Shown piece after piece: positions 7,627-15,574 of a stretch of 64,000 bases of DNA (within the stretch, counting starts at the first letter, position 1; every line of letters starts with the position of its first letter). The notes below the pieces were generated by a model, which was not told the DNA's origin, did no database searches, and was given only the letters and a program-made list of their open reading frames with translations. The stretch covers positions 1,550,001 through 1,614,000 of the forward strand of contig NZ_CP050975.2 of NCBI RefSeq assembly GCF_012273515.2. The letters are read 5' to 3'. The translations under genes were made by a program, and so were the position numbers. Source of the DNA: Streptomyces sp. RPA4-2. GTDB lineage: Bacteria > Actinomycetota > Actinomycetes > Streptomycetales > Streptomycetaceae.

Positions 7627-8930
7627 GGGCGCGCCTTGTCCGTCATAGCGGTTCGGCCGGTCCGCAGGTTGCCCGGCACCAGGTCCTGCCAGCGGTCGTC
7701 CTGGGCGATCACGGTGTCCGGCAGCGACCGTACGTCGGCGAGGTCGAGGCCGTGGGCGATCGGAGCCTCGCCTTCCTCGTGGCGGCGGACCGATTCGAGC
7801 AGGCGGGCGCGGAGGTGGATCACCGCCCGGTCGGCGGCCACCATGTGTTCCCTGGTGCGGTCGAGGATCGGGCCCATGCTCATCGCGAGGACGGCGTCCT
7901 CCTGTTCGATGCCGTCGAAGCCGGTCCAGTTGTCCTTCATCCGGGACCGGTCCTGCCCGAGCCGGTTCGCCCAGTCGGCGCGGAAGTCGCAGTCCTCGTC
8001 GTTCCAGAACGGTTCCTTGAGTCCCATGATCCGGATGATCTCCGCTCGGTCGATGGGCTTCGGGCCGTGCGCGATGATGTACGTGCTGGTGACCGTGTCG
8101 CTCTGCGGGACTTCGAACACGAAGAACTGGAAGGCCGGAGCGGGGATGATGCGGGTGACCGGCAGGATCGCCGGGGTGACGCGGATGCTGGTGGCCGGTC
8201 TGCCGTCCGCGGCGGGCGGCCCCTGCCTTTTTGCGACGTAGTGAAAACCGAACGCGGTGTCTTCGATGTCCAGCGTGGGGGCGTTGTCCCCGCTGGCCAG
8301 GGCGCCCGGGTTGAAGTCCTCGTCCTCGCGAGCGGTGAACTCGTCGTTCATCCACGCCGGGTTGGCCTGGTTGCTGTGCAGGATGCCGACGTGTGAGCTG
8401 TCGACGCCGCCCTCGAACAGCTGGAGGTAGTTGACGGGGGTGTTCAGCCGGATCACGGCCCCATGCTCGGAGGGCCCGTCCATGAACGCGTAGTGCGGGA
8501 ACTCCGGCTGCCGGCCTTTGGGGCCGATGTACGCCCAGACCAGTCCGCCGGCCTCGCGCACGAGGAAGGCCGGGGCCTTCATGCGCTCCCGGAAGCGCGC
8601 GTTGCAGTGGTTCGGGGTGTCCAGGATCGTACCGTCCGCACCGAATTTCCAGCCGTGGTAGAGGCAGCGGATACCGCCCTGTTCCACCCTGCCCAGGGCG
8701 AGCGACACACCACGGTGCATGCACAGCTCCTCGAGCACGCCCACCTGGCCGTCCGTGTCGCGGAACACCACGAACGGCTCACCGAGCAGGCTCATGCGCA
8801 GGGGGTCGCCGTCGGCTTCCGGTAGTTGCGCGGAGGTACAGATCGGAAGCCAGAACCGGCGCATCATCCGCCCCATCGGCGTCTGCGGTCCGACGCGGGT
8901 CAGGATCTCGTTTTCCTCGGCAGTCAGCAT
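7623..8930 (-). CDS. Rieske non-haem iron aromatic oxygenase, large subunit (phthalate-dioxygenase-like)
   Basis: A 435-aa oxygenase. The Rieske [2Fe-2S] ligands are C70, H72, C89 and H92 (CMHRG then CLYHGW). The catalytic mononuclear iron site follows the family motif NYLQLFEGGVDSSHVGILH near residues 155-175, which includes the bridging Asp and two His ligands. The length and the lack of a small beta subunit fit the phthalate 4,5-dioxygenase/vanillate demethylase group of homo-oligomeric enzymes. It forms an operon with its reductase and is divergent from a carboxylesterase, so an aromatic ester or ether substrate is plausible. Its promoter lies beside the 16-bp phased operator array at 8984-9032, suggesting control by the MarR protein encoded at 12519. 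Confidence 0.92.
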   Translation of the reverse strand: MLTAEENEILTRVGPQTPMGRMMRRFWLPICTSAQLPEADGDPLRMSLLGEPFVVFRDTDGQVGVLEELCMHRGVSLALGRVEQGGIRCLYHGWKFGADGTILDTPNHCNARFRERMKAPAFLVREAGGLVWAYIGPKGRQPEFPHYAFMDGPSEHGAVIRLNTPVNYLQLFEGGVDSSHVGILHSNQANPAWMNDEFTAREDEDFNPGALASGDNAPTLDIEDTAFGFHYVAKRQGPPAADGRPATSIRVTPAILPVTRIIPAPAFQFFVFEVPQSDTVTSTYIIAHGPKPIDRAEIIRIMGLKEPFWNDEDCDFRADWANRLGQDRSRMKDNWTGFDGIEQEDAVLAMSMGPILDRTREHMVAADRAVIHLRARLLESVRRHEEGEAPIAHGLDLADVRSLPDTVIAQDDRWQDLVPGNLRTGRTAMTDKARP

Positions 8931-8983
8931 GCTCGGGCCCTCTCGTCGTTGATCGTCCCGGCCGTGTCGCTCACACAGCAGCT

Positions 8984-9032
8984 ACTTCCACAGAAATTAA
9001 CTTCCACAGAAGCGACCTTCCATGGAAGTTAA
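8984..9032. promoter_or_regulatory. Three-copy phased operator array between the Rieske operon and the esterase
   Basis: Two exact copies of ACTTCCACAGAA begin at 8984 and 9000, and a related element with the perfect palindrome TTCCATGGAA lies at 9018-9027, giving a 16-bp period. TTAACTTCC (8997-9005) and GGAAGTTAA (9024-9032) also form a perfect inverted repeat with an 18-nt spacer. The same palindrome recurs upstream of the MarR gene at 13114-13127. This is a likely MarR operator controlling both divergent promoters. Confidence 0.72.
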
Positions 9033-9171
9033 ATGGGGGATCCTGCGGATGTCAACGGCCGCAGTGAGCGGGCCTCGTTTTCCACGTGGCGGAAACCATT
9101 GCTTGCCGAGTCCGGGGGCGGGGACGTTGACTGACGGGCCGAGCGCCGGAAGGTCCGATCGAGGAGGCACG

Positions 9172-10587
9172 GTGACTGGTCGGGGCCAAGACACGAGAGG
9201 TCCGGTTGCGGAGTCCGTCGAAATCGACGTGCGCGCCGGTCGGCTTCGAGGCCGTCGCACGGGAGCCGTCGACGAGTTCCTGGGAGTCCCGTACGCGGCG
9301 GCGCCAGTCGGGCCGCGGCGGCTTCGTCCTCCGGAGCCCGCCCCCGCCTGGGTCGGCGTCCGCGATGCCACCCGGTTCGGTGCGGCTTCCCCGCAGCCCG
9401 GGAGTGCCCGCGCTCGGGTGCTCCAGGGGGATCCCGGAGTCACCGGAGAGGACTGTCTGAGCCTCAATGTGTGGACACCGGCGGACGCGCCGCCGGATCT
9501 TCCGGTACTGGTCTGGGTGCACGGCGGGGCGTTCACGAACGGAGCGGGTTCCGTGCCCGCGTTGCACGGCCGGTTGCTCTCCGAAGCGGCGACGGCCGTG
9601 GTCGTCACCGTCAACTACCGTTTGGGAGCTCTGGGGTTCGCCTGTCACGATTCGCTGGGCGCCGGTACGGCCAACCTCGGACTGCGCGATCTCGTGGCCG
9701 CGCTCGAGTGGGTGCACGAGAACGTCGCCGTGTTCGGCGGTGACCCCGGCCGCGTCACGCTGGCCGGCGAATCCGCGGGCTCGATGTGCGTCGCCCTGCT
9801 GTCCTTGTCGCCCGCGTACCGGCACCTCTTCGCCCAGGTGGCGCTGCACAGCGGCGTCCCGTCCCTGCAGTCACCGGCGGCTTCGGAGCGAGCAGTCGAG
9901 GCGCTGGCGACCCGACTCGGCGTCAGGGTGTCCGCACTGCGGTCCGTGCCGGGCGCGCACATCCTCACCGCGACCCGGGACATCGCCCCGGATCATCGTT
10001 TCTGGCCGACCGCGACCGGGTGGCTGGCAAGTCCGCTCGCCGGTCTGCAGTCCGCCGCCCCCGCACGCCCGACCCTGATCTCCACCACGGCCGACGAAGG
10101 AACCTTCTTCTTCATCGACGACGAATGGCCCGAAGACGTCAGCCGCGACAAGGCGCTCTCCGTGGTCACCGCCATGCTGGGACCGGACGCCGCGAAGCGG
10201 TACGCGGAGGCGGCTCAGCCCGCGAGGCCGCTGAGCACCGCCGCGGCGGCCATCACCGAGCGCCTGTACACCGAGCCGGCCGACCGGTGGGCCGACCGTG
10301 CGGCAACGGCCGGTTCGACGGTGTTCCGCGCCGAGTACGCCCATCCCAGCCCGGCCTGGGAAGGTCGGCTCGGCGCGACGCATACCGTCGACGTCCCTTT
10401 GCTGTTCGGTACTTTCGCCGCGCCGGAGTTCGCGGTGCTCTACGAGTCCGATGTGCGGGCACCGGAACTGTCGTCCACGGTGCGGCGAGCGTGGTCCCGC
10501 TTCCTCCACACCGGCTCCCCCGCGACCGCCGGATACCCGTGGCGTCCCTGGTCCCCCGACGACTCCTGTCTTCGGCGGTTCCTGTGA
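9172..10587 (+). CDS. Type B carboxylesterase (alpha/beta hydrolase)
   Basis: A 471-aa esterase. The type B signature EDCLSLNVW precedes the oxyanion-hole HGGAF. The triad reads S201 in GESAGS, E309 in ADEGT and H404 in THTVDVP. No signal peptide is seen, so it is probably cytoplasmic. I chose the GTG at 9172 because it has a strong GAGGAGG site; an ATG at 9022 in the same frame lies inside the operator and is unlikely. The gene is divergent from the Rieske oxygenase operon and shares its operator, so it may hydrolyse the ester that supplies the oxygenase substrate. p-Nitrobenzyl esterase-like enzymes are the nearest family. Confidence 0.9.
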   Translation: MTGRGQDTRGPVAESVEIDVRAGRLRGRRTGAVDEFLGVPYAAAPVGPRRLRPPEPAPAWVGVRDATRFGAASPQPGSARARVLQGDPGVTGEDCLSLNVWTPADAPPDLPVLVWVHGGAFTNGAGSVPALHGRLLSEAATAVVVTVNYRLGALGFACHDSLGAGTANLGLRDLVAALEWVHENVAVFGGDPGRVTLAGESAGSMCVALLSLSPAYRHLFAQVALHSGVPSLQSPAASERAVEALATRLGVRVSALRSVPGAHILTATRDIAPDHRFWPTATGWLASPLAGLQSAAPARPTLISTTADEGTFFFIDDEWPEDVSRDKALSVVTAMLGPDAAKRYAEAAQPARPLSTAAAAITERLYTEPADRWADRAATAGSTVFRAEYAHPSPAWEGRLGATHTVDVPLLFGTFAAPEFAVLYESDVRAPELSSTVRRAWSRFLHTGSPATAGYPWRPWSPDDSCLRRFL

Positions 10588-10704
10588 GAGGTGAACGCCT
10601 TGGTGAGAGGCTGCAGTTGCGGGACCGGCCTGCCGGACGACGGTGCGGCGAGCGGTCCCGCCGAAGCCTGGACAGCCGGCTTCGCATCAGCACAGACCCG
10701 GCGA

Positions 10705-10768
10705 CACGTCCGTTCAGTCACACGTCCGTTGAGCGGCACGCCCGTTGAGTGACACGTCCGTTGAGTGA
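10705..10768. repeat. Four tandem copies of a 16-bp repeat
   Basis: Units at 10705-10720, 10721-10736, 10737-10752 and 10753-10768 follow the consensus CACGTCCGTTGAGTGA with one to three differences each. A partial fifth unit runs into the hairpin at 10763. The repeat lies in the spacer between two convergent genes. Confidence 0.85.
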
Positions 10769-10784
10769 CACATCCGTGTCACTC
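10763..10784. terminator. Stem-loop between the convergent esterase and IclR genes
   Basis: GAGTGACAC and GTGTCACTC form a perfect 9-bp stem with the loop ATCC. It spans the stop codon of the IclR gene (10779) and follows the esterase gene, so it could serve both directions. There is no T-tract, as is usual in Streptomyces. Confidence 0.55.
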
Positions 10785-11549
10785 CTGCGGGCGCGGGACC
10801 GTCACGGCAGCCGACATGGCGGCGGCGACCGCGCGCAGTGGGGGCAGCATCCGCGTGAGGTCGTGGTGGGGTGCGGGCGTCAGCACGGTCAGGGCCATGG
10901 GCAGGCGGTGCGGCCCGGTAGGAACCCCGACCGAAAGGGAGGCCTGCCCGATGACGGCTTCCTCGTGCGCGGTCGCGTATCCATGCCGACGAGCGCGTTC
11001 GAGCTGCGTCATCAGCAGTCTCGGTGCCACGAGGGTGTGCGGGGTCAGGCGCGGCAGCCGCTTGTTCAGCACGGCACCCAGCCGATCCCGTGCCGTGGTG
11101 GCCAGGAGCAGCTTTCCGGCGCTCGTGGCCGTCACGGGGAGTTCCTCGCCGGCACCGGCGAGCGCGAGGCCGTCACCGGGCGCGGCAACGGTGTCGAGGC
11201 ATACCAGGCGCTCGCCACTGAGCGTGGCCAGGGCCACCGCCGAGCCGGTGCGGCGCGCCAGGTCGTGCAGGTGCGCCGCCGCGGCTCGGCGGAGCTCCCG
11301 CTCCCAGGGTGCGGCGACCCCGAGGCGCCAGATGCGCTCCCCGAGTTCGTAACGACCGGTCGCGGTGCGGACCAGCACACCGCAGTGAAGCAGCTCGCTC
11401 AGCAAGCGGTGTGCCGTGGAGACCGGGAGACCCGCGCCGCGGGCGATCTCGCTCAACGTCAGGGGTCGCGGGGACGCTCCGACGATGTCGAGCAAGCCGA
11501 AGATGCGTCGTGGCAGCGAACGTGCGTGCGTGTCCCCGGTCGCGGTCAT
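10779..11549 (-). CDS. IclR-family transcriptional regulator
   Basis: A 256-aa regulator with an N-terminal winged helix (residues 15-70; LTLSEIARGAGLPVSTAHRL) and a C-terminal GAF-like effector domain (residues 80-250; LVCLDTVA, ATSAGKLLLAT, GQASLSVGVP). IclR proteins often control aromatic acid and glyoxylate catabolism. The ATG at 11549 overlaps the stop codon of the upstream isomerase gene as ATGA, so the two are co-translated. A longer reading to 11720 would be entirely inside the isomerase gene and was rejected. Candidate targets are the neighbouring catabolic genes. Confidence 0.88.
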   Translation of the reverse strand: MTATGDTHARSLPRRIFGLLDIVGASPRPLTLSEIARGAGLPVSTAHRLLSELLHCGVLVRTATGRYELGERIWRLGVAAPWERELRRAAAAHLHDLARRTGSAVALATLSGERLVCLDTVAAPGDGLALAGAGEELPVTATSAGKLLLATTARDRLGAVLNKRLPRLTPHTLVAPRLLMTQLERARRHGYATAHEEAVIGQASLSVGVPTGPHRLPMALTVLTPAPHHDLTRMLPPLRAVAAAMSAAVTVPRPQE

Positions 11550-12448
11550 CGCGCCCTGAGGCCTTCCCGGTCCGCCAGGATCTCGAGTGCCGCCGCGTGA
11601 GCCAGTTCGAAGGCTTCTCTCCCCTCGCGCAGAAAGCGTTCCGGCGGAATGGCCCAGTAGGAGTCCGGGAGGACCGTGCCGTAGGTTCCGTCGTCGGAGA
11701 AGATCTCGAGCTCCCACCATCCGCGATACCCGGCTTCCATGAGCGTGGCCATGATCTCCGGCGCGACTCCTCGTCCCTTTCCCGGCAGCTCACGGTCGAA
11801 CGCGCAGCGTTCCGGGTCGCGGATGTCGCACACCTGGACGCTGTTGATCCGTGAGGCGTACCGGCGCAGGTCTTCGTGCAGCCCGGGATCCGACCAGCTG
11901 TGGAAGACGCTGAACATGATGCCCACGTTGTCCCGGCCCACGGCGTCGACGACGTCGACCAATTCGCGTATCGAGGGCACCGCCGAGCCCCGCCGCCGTG
12001 CCAGCAGTTCCAGTCCTATGCGGACGCCGCGGTCGGCTGCGGCGTCGGCGATGGCGGGCAGGACTTCGAGGACGGCGTCCAGCGGACCCGCAGGATTGGC
12101 CGGGTCTCCGGACGCGCCGGGTGCGATCGTGATCACCGCCGGGTCGAACGCGGCGAGCCGCTCGACGCTCGCGCAGATGAGATCGCGTCGGTCCAGGATG
12201 TCCTGGGGTGCCCCGGGAGGGTCGATCTGGGAGGGAAGGACGCAGTTCACGGTCGGCACGCAGAAGGTCGCGGTCAGTCCGGCGTCACGCATCCGCAGGG
12301 CGACCTCCGCGTCCGGGACGCCGGTCAGTTTGCGCTCCCAGAGCCCCAGGCCCCGCGTGCCGGTCATGGCGGCGTTCTCGATGTCCTCCCAGACGCTCGA
12401 ATGCGGCATCGAGGTCGCGTTGACGGCGTAGGGAACGGACGGCGCCAT
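11546..12448 (-). CDS. Sugar phosphate isomerase/epimerase-like TIM barrel
   Basis: A 300-aa protein of the xylose-isomerase-like/AP-endonuclease-2 fold. Glutamates typical of the metal site are visible in GLELLARR (mid-protein) and WWELEIFSDDGT (near residue 260), with a His in VFHSWSD. Family members include hydroxypyruvate isomerase, inosose dehydratase and 3-dehydroshikimate dehydratase, so the reaction cannot be fixed by sequence alone. Two adjacent ATGs exist (12451 and 12448); the second has the better 6-nt distance from AGGAGG. It is co-translated with the IclR gene and belongs to the catabolic island. Confidence 0.82.
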   Translation of the reverse strand: MAPSVPYAVNATSMPHSSVWEDIENAAMTGTRGLGLWERKLTGVPDAEVALRMRDAGLTATFCVPTVNCVLPSQIDPPGAPQDILDRRDLICASVERLAAFDPAVITIAPGASGDPANPAGPLDAVLEVLPAIADAAADRGVRIGLELLARRRGSAVPSIRELVDVVDAVGRDNVGIMFSVFHSWSDPGLHEDLRRYASRINSVQVCDIRDPERCAFDRELPGKGRGVAPEIMATLMEAGYRGWWELEIFSDDGTYGTVLPDSYWAIPPERFLREGREAFELAHAAALEILADREGLRAR

Positions 12449-12518
12449 CATGAACCTCCTGGGTTCACAGCTGTCCGCGGGCGAACCGGCCGTTCACCGC
12501 GCCGCCGCCGCACGCCGG

Positions 12519-13058
12519 TCACGCCCGCTCCGCGGTTTCGGCCGTGTCCATCGTCCGCTGCAAGAGGCCGAGCAGGTCGAGCGCGCGACCCGCCTCGGCG
12601 GCACTCAGGTTCTCCAGGCCGCAGAAGGACGTCGAAATCCGCCGCATCGCGTCCTCCGCGATCGTGCTCCCGGCCGGCTTCAGGCCGATCAGCACCCCGC
12701 GCAGGACGTCGGGGTCCGATACGCGTTCCACCAGCCCCAGTTCAGCGAGGCGGTCGACCTGTTTGCTGACCGCTCCCGAGGTGATCATCAGTCGCTTGAA
12801 CAGGGCCGTCGGGCTCATGGCGTAATCCGGCGCGGACCTGCGAAGCGCCAGAAGCACGCGCAGATCACCTGGTCCGATTCCGCTGCTTCTCGCGACCGCG
12901 GTAAAGGCGCGCTCGACCTGCTGCGCCAGGCGCAGGATTCCGCCACTCACCAGGAAGGGCATGAGATCGAGACCGGGCAGCTCTCGCGCCCAGGCCTCGG
13001 CGATCCCGCTCGGTTCCGACACCTCGGCCGGGGAATGCCTGTCCGCCTGCAACGCCAC
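12519..13058 (-). CDS. MarR-family transcriptional regulator
   Basis: A 179-aa winged-helix regulator. Residues about 75-145 carry the HTH and wing (MSPTALFKRLMITSGAVSKQ, then LAELGLVERVSDPD). The GTG at 13058 with a CGGAGAG site is preferred; an in-frame ATG at 13122 lies inside the palindromic operator and would put the operator in the coding region. The same operator occurs between the Rieske operon and the esterase, so this protein probably represses itself and the catabolic genes until an aromatic ligand binds. Confidence 0.87.
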   Translation of the reverse strand: MALQADRHSPAEVSEPSGIAEAWARELPGLDLMPFLVSGGILRLAQQVERAFTAVARSSGIGPGDLRVLLALRRSAPDYAMSPTALFKRLMITSGAVSKQVDRLAELGLVERVSDPDVLRGVLIGLKPAGSTIAEDAMRRISTSFCGLENLSAAEAGRALDLLGLLQRTMDTAETAERA

Positions 13059-13097
13059 GAGAACCACTCTCCGTCGACCGGACTCCGCGAGGTGATA

Positions 13098-13130
13098 CCT
13101 TCCTCGGAAGTAGACTTCCATGGAAGTTAA
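13098..13130. promoter_or_regulatory. Two-copy MarR operator upstream of the marR-like gene
   Basis: ACTTCCATGGAAGT (13114-13127) is a perfect 14-bp palindrome followed by TAA. A second element, CTTCCTCGGAAGT (13099-13111), lies exactly 16 bp away. The spacing and sequence match the array at 8984-9032. It is 56-72 bp upstream of the preferred start of the MarR gene. Confidence 0.72.
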
Positions 13131-13144
13131 TCCGGGGAGTCTCC

Positions 13145-13414
13145 GTGTGTCAACCGGTCGCCCGGTCGCCCGCCCCAGCCGGTCCCCCGCCCCAGCCGAC
13201 CGCTCGCCCCAGCAGGTCGGCTTACTGCCGTGGCCGCGCGCCGGGCTCAGCGGACACCGGCCGCCGCGTACGAACGGTCGCCGGCGAGCCACTGGTCGCC
13301 CTGCTGATCGACGCGGCCATCGCGCACACCAAGGCGGACCTGGGGCTGCTGGACAGCGCCGAGCGGCACCTGAGCCCGCTCGCCGCGGCACAGGGCGTCG
13401 GGCCAGGGCGATGA
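13145..13414 (+). pseudogene. Possible C-terminal gene remnant
   Basis: The 363-bp spacer between the MarR and methyltransferase genes holds one open stretch whose last 45 codons (EPLVALLIDAAIAHTKADLG and onward) look protein-like. Upstream of that the reading is low-complexity Pro/Arg and has no ribosome site. It may be the tail of a decayed gene. I do not recognise the family, and it may be noise. Confidence 0.2.
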
Positions 13415-13493
13415 AGCGAGGCGAGCCGCCCGTCTTCGGCCCGACGCGGAGGTCATACCGATGGGGAGAGCCGGGCCGATGGGTCCGGCGTGG

Positions 13494-14228
13494 TCACGGT
13501 GCCGTCCGGGCGGACACCACGGGGAGCGGACGAGGTGACACCGCCGGGGCGCGCAGGTGCCATACGCGGGCCGGTGGAATGTTGCCCCACACGGTGCGGA
13601 AGTCGGCGCCATGGGCCTGTTGGAACGTGTCGAGCACATGGATGACGCCGCTGTGCCGGGCCAGACTCCGGGAGGTGCCCAGCAACGCGCGCAGGCGGCC
13701 CGTGCCGCGGTATCCGAAGTAGGTCAGATGGCCGCCGGGCTTGAGCGCGGACAGGTAGCGCGTGAGCAGCCCGGACACTTCGTCGGGAGGGAAGTTGGCG
13801 AACGGCAGCCCGGAGACGATCACGTCGTAGCGCGCCCCGGGGTCGAGCTCCGCGACCGGGCCGGCGATCAGCGAAACGCGTTCCCCGAGGACCGCAAGAC
13901 GCGGATCGGCACGCAGGTCGGCCGCGAGCAGACGGGCGAAGCGGGGGTTGGCCTCGACCAGGTCCAGAGTGTCCTCGGGGCCGAGCAGGCCCGCCAGGAC
14001 CCGGGAGACCGCACCGGTTCCGGCGCCCACCTCCAGCACGGCACGCGGCTGCCCCGTGCGGTGCGCCAGCGGCGCGGCCAGCGCCTCGGCGAGGTGACGG
14101 CCGCTGGGGGTCACGGCCCCGGTGGTACGGAAGGTCCGGAGGGTCTCGGCGAAGAACAGCCGGCGGTCGGCGAGGCGCCGGGCCGGGGTCCGCCGGACGG
14201 AAGAGGTGCGCCTCGGGAGGAAACTCAT
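13494..14228 (-). CDS. Class I SAM-dependent methyltransferase (phospholipid-methyltransferase-like)
   Basis: A 244-aa methyltransferase with motif I VLEVGAGTGAVS near residue 63, an acidic motif II region LDLVEANP and motif IV IVSGLPFANFP. The N-terminal FRTTGAVTPSGRHLAEAL resembles PmtA-type phospholipid N-methyltransferases and rRNA-dimethylase relatives, so a lipid or small-molecule amine is a possible acceptor. There are no transmembrane segments. The ATG at 14228 is chosen because the sequence upstream of it lacks protein character. It is divergent from a two-component system, with a hairpin-like operator between. Confidence 0.78.
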   Translation of the reverse strand: MSFLPRRTSSVRRTPARRLADRRLFFAETLRTFRTTGAVTPSGRHLAEALAAPLAHRTGQPRAVLEVGAGTGAVSRVLAGLLGPEDTLDLVEANPRFARLLAADLRADPRLAVLGERVSLIAGPVAELDPGARYDVIVSGLPFANFPPDEVSGLLTRYLSALKPGGHLTYFGYRGTGRLRALLGTSRSLARHSGVIHVLDTFQQAHGADFRTVWGNIPPARVWHLRAPAVSPRPLPVVSARTAP

Positions 14229-14286
14229 GGCATGGACGCTAGGCAGCTCCGGGTGCCATGGAATCGGCCGATGTGCGGCGCCGGCA

Positions 14287-14302
14287 CCCGACGAAAGTCG
14301 GG
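14287..14302. promoter_or_regulatory. GNRA-looped inverted repeat in a divergent promoter region
   Basis: CCCGAC-GAAA-GTCGGG is a perfect inverted repeat 58 bp upstream of the histidine kinase and 59 bp upstream of the methyltransferase. A half-site (TTCGTCGGGGG) follows at about 14317. It could be the binding site of the response regulator encoded at 15571. Confidence 0.45.
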
Positions 14303-14347
14303 GGTCGCGATGTCCCTTCGTCGGGGGTACGGGGGCAGGGCCGTCCC

Positions 14348-14359
14348 TAGGATGACGAG
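14348..14359 (+). promoter_or_regulatory. Probable leaderless promoter of the histidine kinase gene
   Basis: TAGGAT at 14348-14353 fits a HrdB-type -10 box and lies only 6 nt upstream of the GTG start at 14360. No separate ribosome site is present, so the mRNA probably begins at or near the start codon, as is frequent in Streptomyces. Confidence 0.5.
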
Positions 14360-15574
14360 GTGAGATCCGGACCGGAACGTGGTGTACCGCTGTGGGTGGA
14401 GACACCGGCGGCGGTGCTGCTCGCCCTGATATCCACGCTGGAGGGCTTCCGTTCGGCCGGTGACACCCTGGCCGATCCCGCCCCGTGGGTGGGGGCCGCC
14501 GCGTCGTTCGGAGCGCTCGGTCGCCATCGGTTCCCGAGAGCGGTCGCGGGCCTGGCGCTGGTGTCGGTCTCCCTGGGCCCGGTGGCCCCCTTGCTGGTGA
14601 CGCTGTATCACTTCGCCTCGCGGGGCCGGTTGCGGGCGGTGTGGGTGTGTCTGGGGATCGCGTTGGGCGCCGGACTGCCCTGGCTGGCCGTCGCGCTGGC
14701 GCTGGGCCGCCCGCTCTCCTGGATACGGCTGACCACCTGGGCGGGCTCCGGCGTCGGCAACGCCGTACTGGTGGCCCTGGCCCTGGCCCTCGGCATGTGG
14801 GCGGGCAGCCGGCGCAGACTGCTGGGCGCGCTGCGGGACCAGGTGGAACAGCTGCGCGTGGAGCACGAACTGCGCGCCGAGCAGGCACGATCGGCGGAGC
14901 GGGCCCGCATCGCCCGCGAGATGCACGACGTGCTCGCCCACCGGCTGAGCCTGCTGATGCTGCACTCCGGAGTGCTTCAGTTGCGCGAGGAGGGGATGTC
15001 GGCGGTCGGCCGCGACCGCCTGGCCCTGTTGCGCGACACGGCCGGGCAGGCGCTGGACGATCTGCGCGAGGTGCTGGGCGCGCTGCGCTCCGACCGGCCC
15101 GCCGGGGCCGACGGGGCGACACCTGTCGCGGTGCCGGCTCTGCAGGACCTGGACGAGCTGCTCGCCGAGGCCCGGGCCGCCGGTCAGGTCATCGAGTCAG
15201 TGGTCTCCGGTGATACGCGGGACGCGTCCACCAGTCACCGGCTGGCCGTGCACCGGCTCGTACGGGAGGCCCTGACCAATGCGCGCAAGCATGCCCATGA
15301 CGCGCCCGTCGCGGTGAGCGTGCACTACGGGCCACCGGTCACCACGGTGGAAGTGGTCAACGGGCGCGCCGGGCGGGCCAGGACCACCGAAGGTGCCGCG
15401 TCCGCGTCTCCCCAAGGTTCCCCGCCTCCCGGCGGCTACGGCCTGATCGGCCTGGCGGAGCGGGTCACGGCGCTCGGCGGTCACCTGCACACCGGTGCCT
15501 ACGGCGACGGCTGGCGGCTCTCCGCGCGTCTGCCCACGTCCACCTCCACCCCTCCTCCGGCGTTCCGCTCATGA
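14360..15574 (+). CDS. Sensor histidine kinase (NarL/DesK type, HisKA_3)
   Basis: A 404-aa membrane sensor. Residues 10-165 contain four or more hydrophobic helices. A coiled linker (RDQVEQLRVEHELRAEQ) leads to the HisKA_3 dimerisation domain with phospho-acceptor H189 in REMHDVLAH. The ATPase domain follows with the N-box REALTNARKH and the G-box GGYGLIGLAERV. The stop overlaps the response regulator start (ATGA at 15571-15574). The signal is unknown; the membrane domain and the lipid-methyltransferase-like neighbour suggest an envelope cue. Confidence 0.92.
   Translation: MRSGPERGVPLWVETPAAVLLALISTLEGFRSAGDTLADPAPWVGAAASFGALGRHRFPRAVAGLALVSVSLGPVAPLLVTLYHFASRGRLRAVWVCLGIALGAGLPWLAVALALGRPLSWIRLTTWAGSGVGNAVLVALALALGMWAGSRRRLLGALRDQVEQLRVEHELRAEQARSAERARIAREMHDVLAHRLSLLMLHSGVLQLREEGMSAVGRDRLALLRDTAGQALDDLREVLGALRSDRPAGADGATPVAVPALQDLDELLAEARAAGQVIESVVSGDTRDASTSHRLAVHRLVREALTNARKHAHDAPVAVSVHYGPPVTTVEVVNGRAGRARTTEGAASASPQGSPPPGGYGLIGLAERVTALGGHLHTGAYGDGWRLSARLPTSTSTPPPAFRS

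Noticed and set aside
9022-9171. ATG at 9022 as the start of the carboxylesterase
   Set aside because: It lies in the operator palindrome and lacks a ribosome site; the GTG at 9172 has GAGGAGG.
13494-15122. A 542-codon minus-strand frame extending the methyltransferase upstream
   Set aside because: The part beyond 14228 is Pro/Arg-rich and antisense to the histidine kinase; the methyltransferase begins at 14228.
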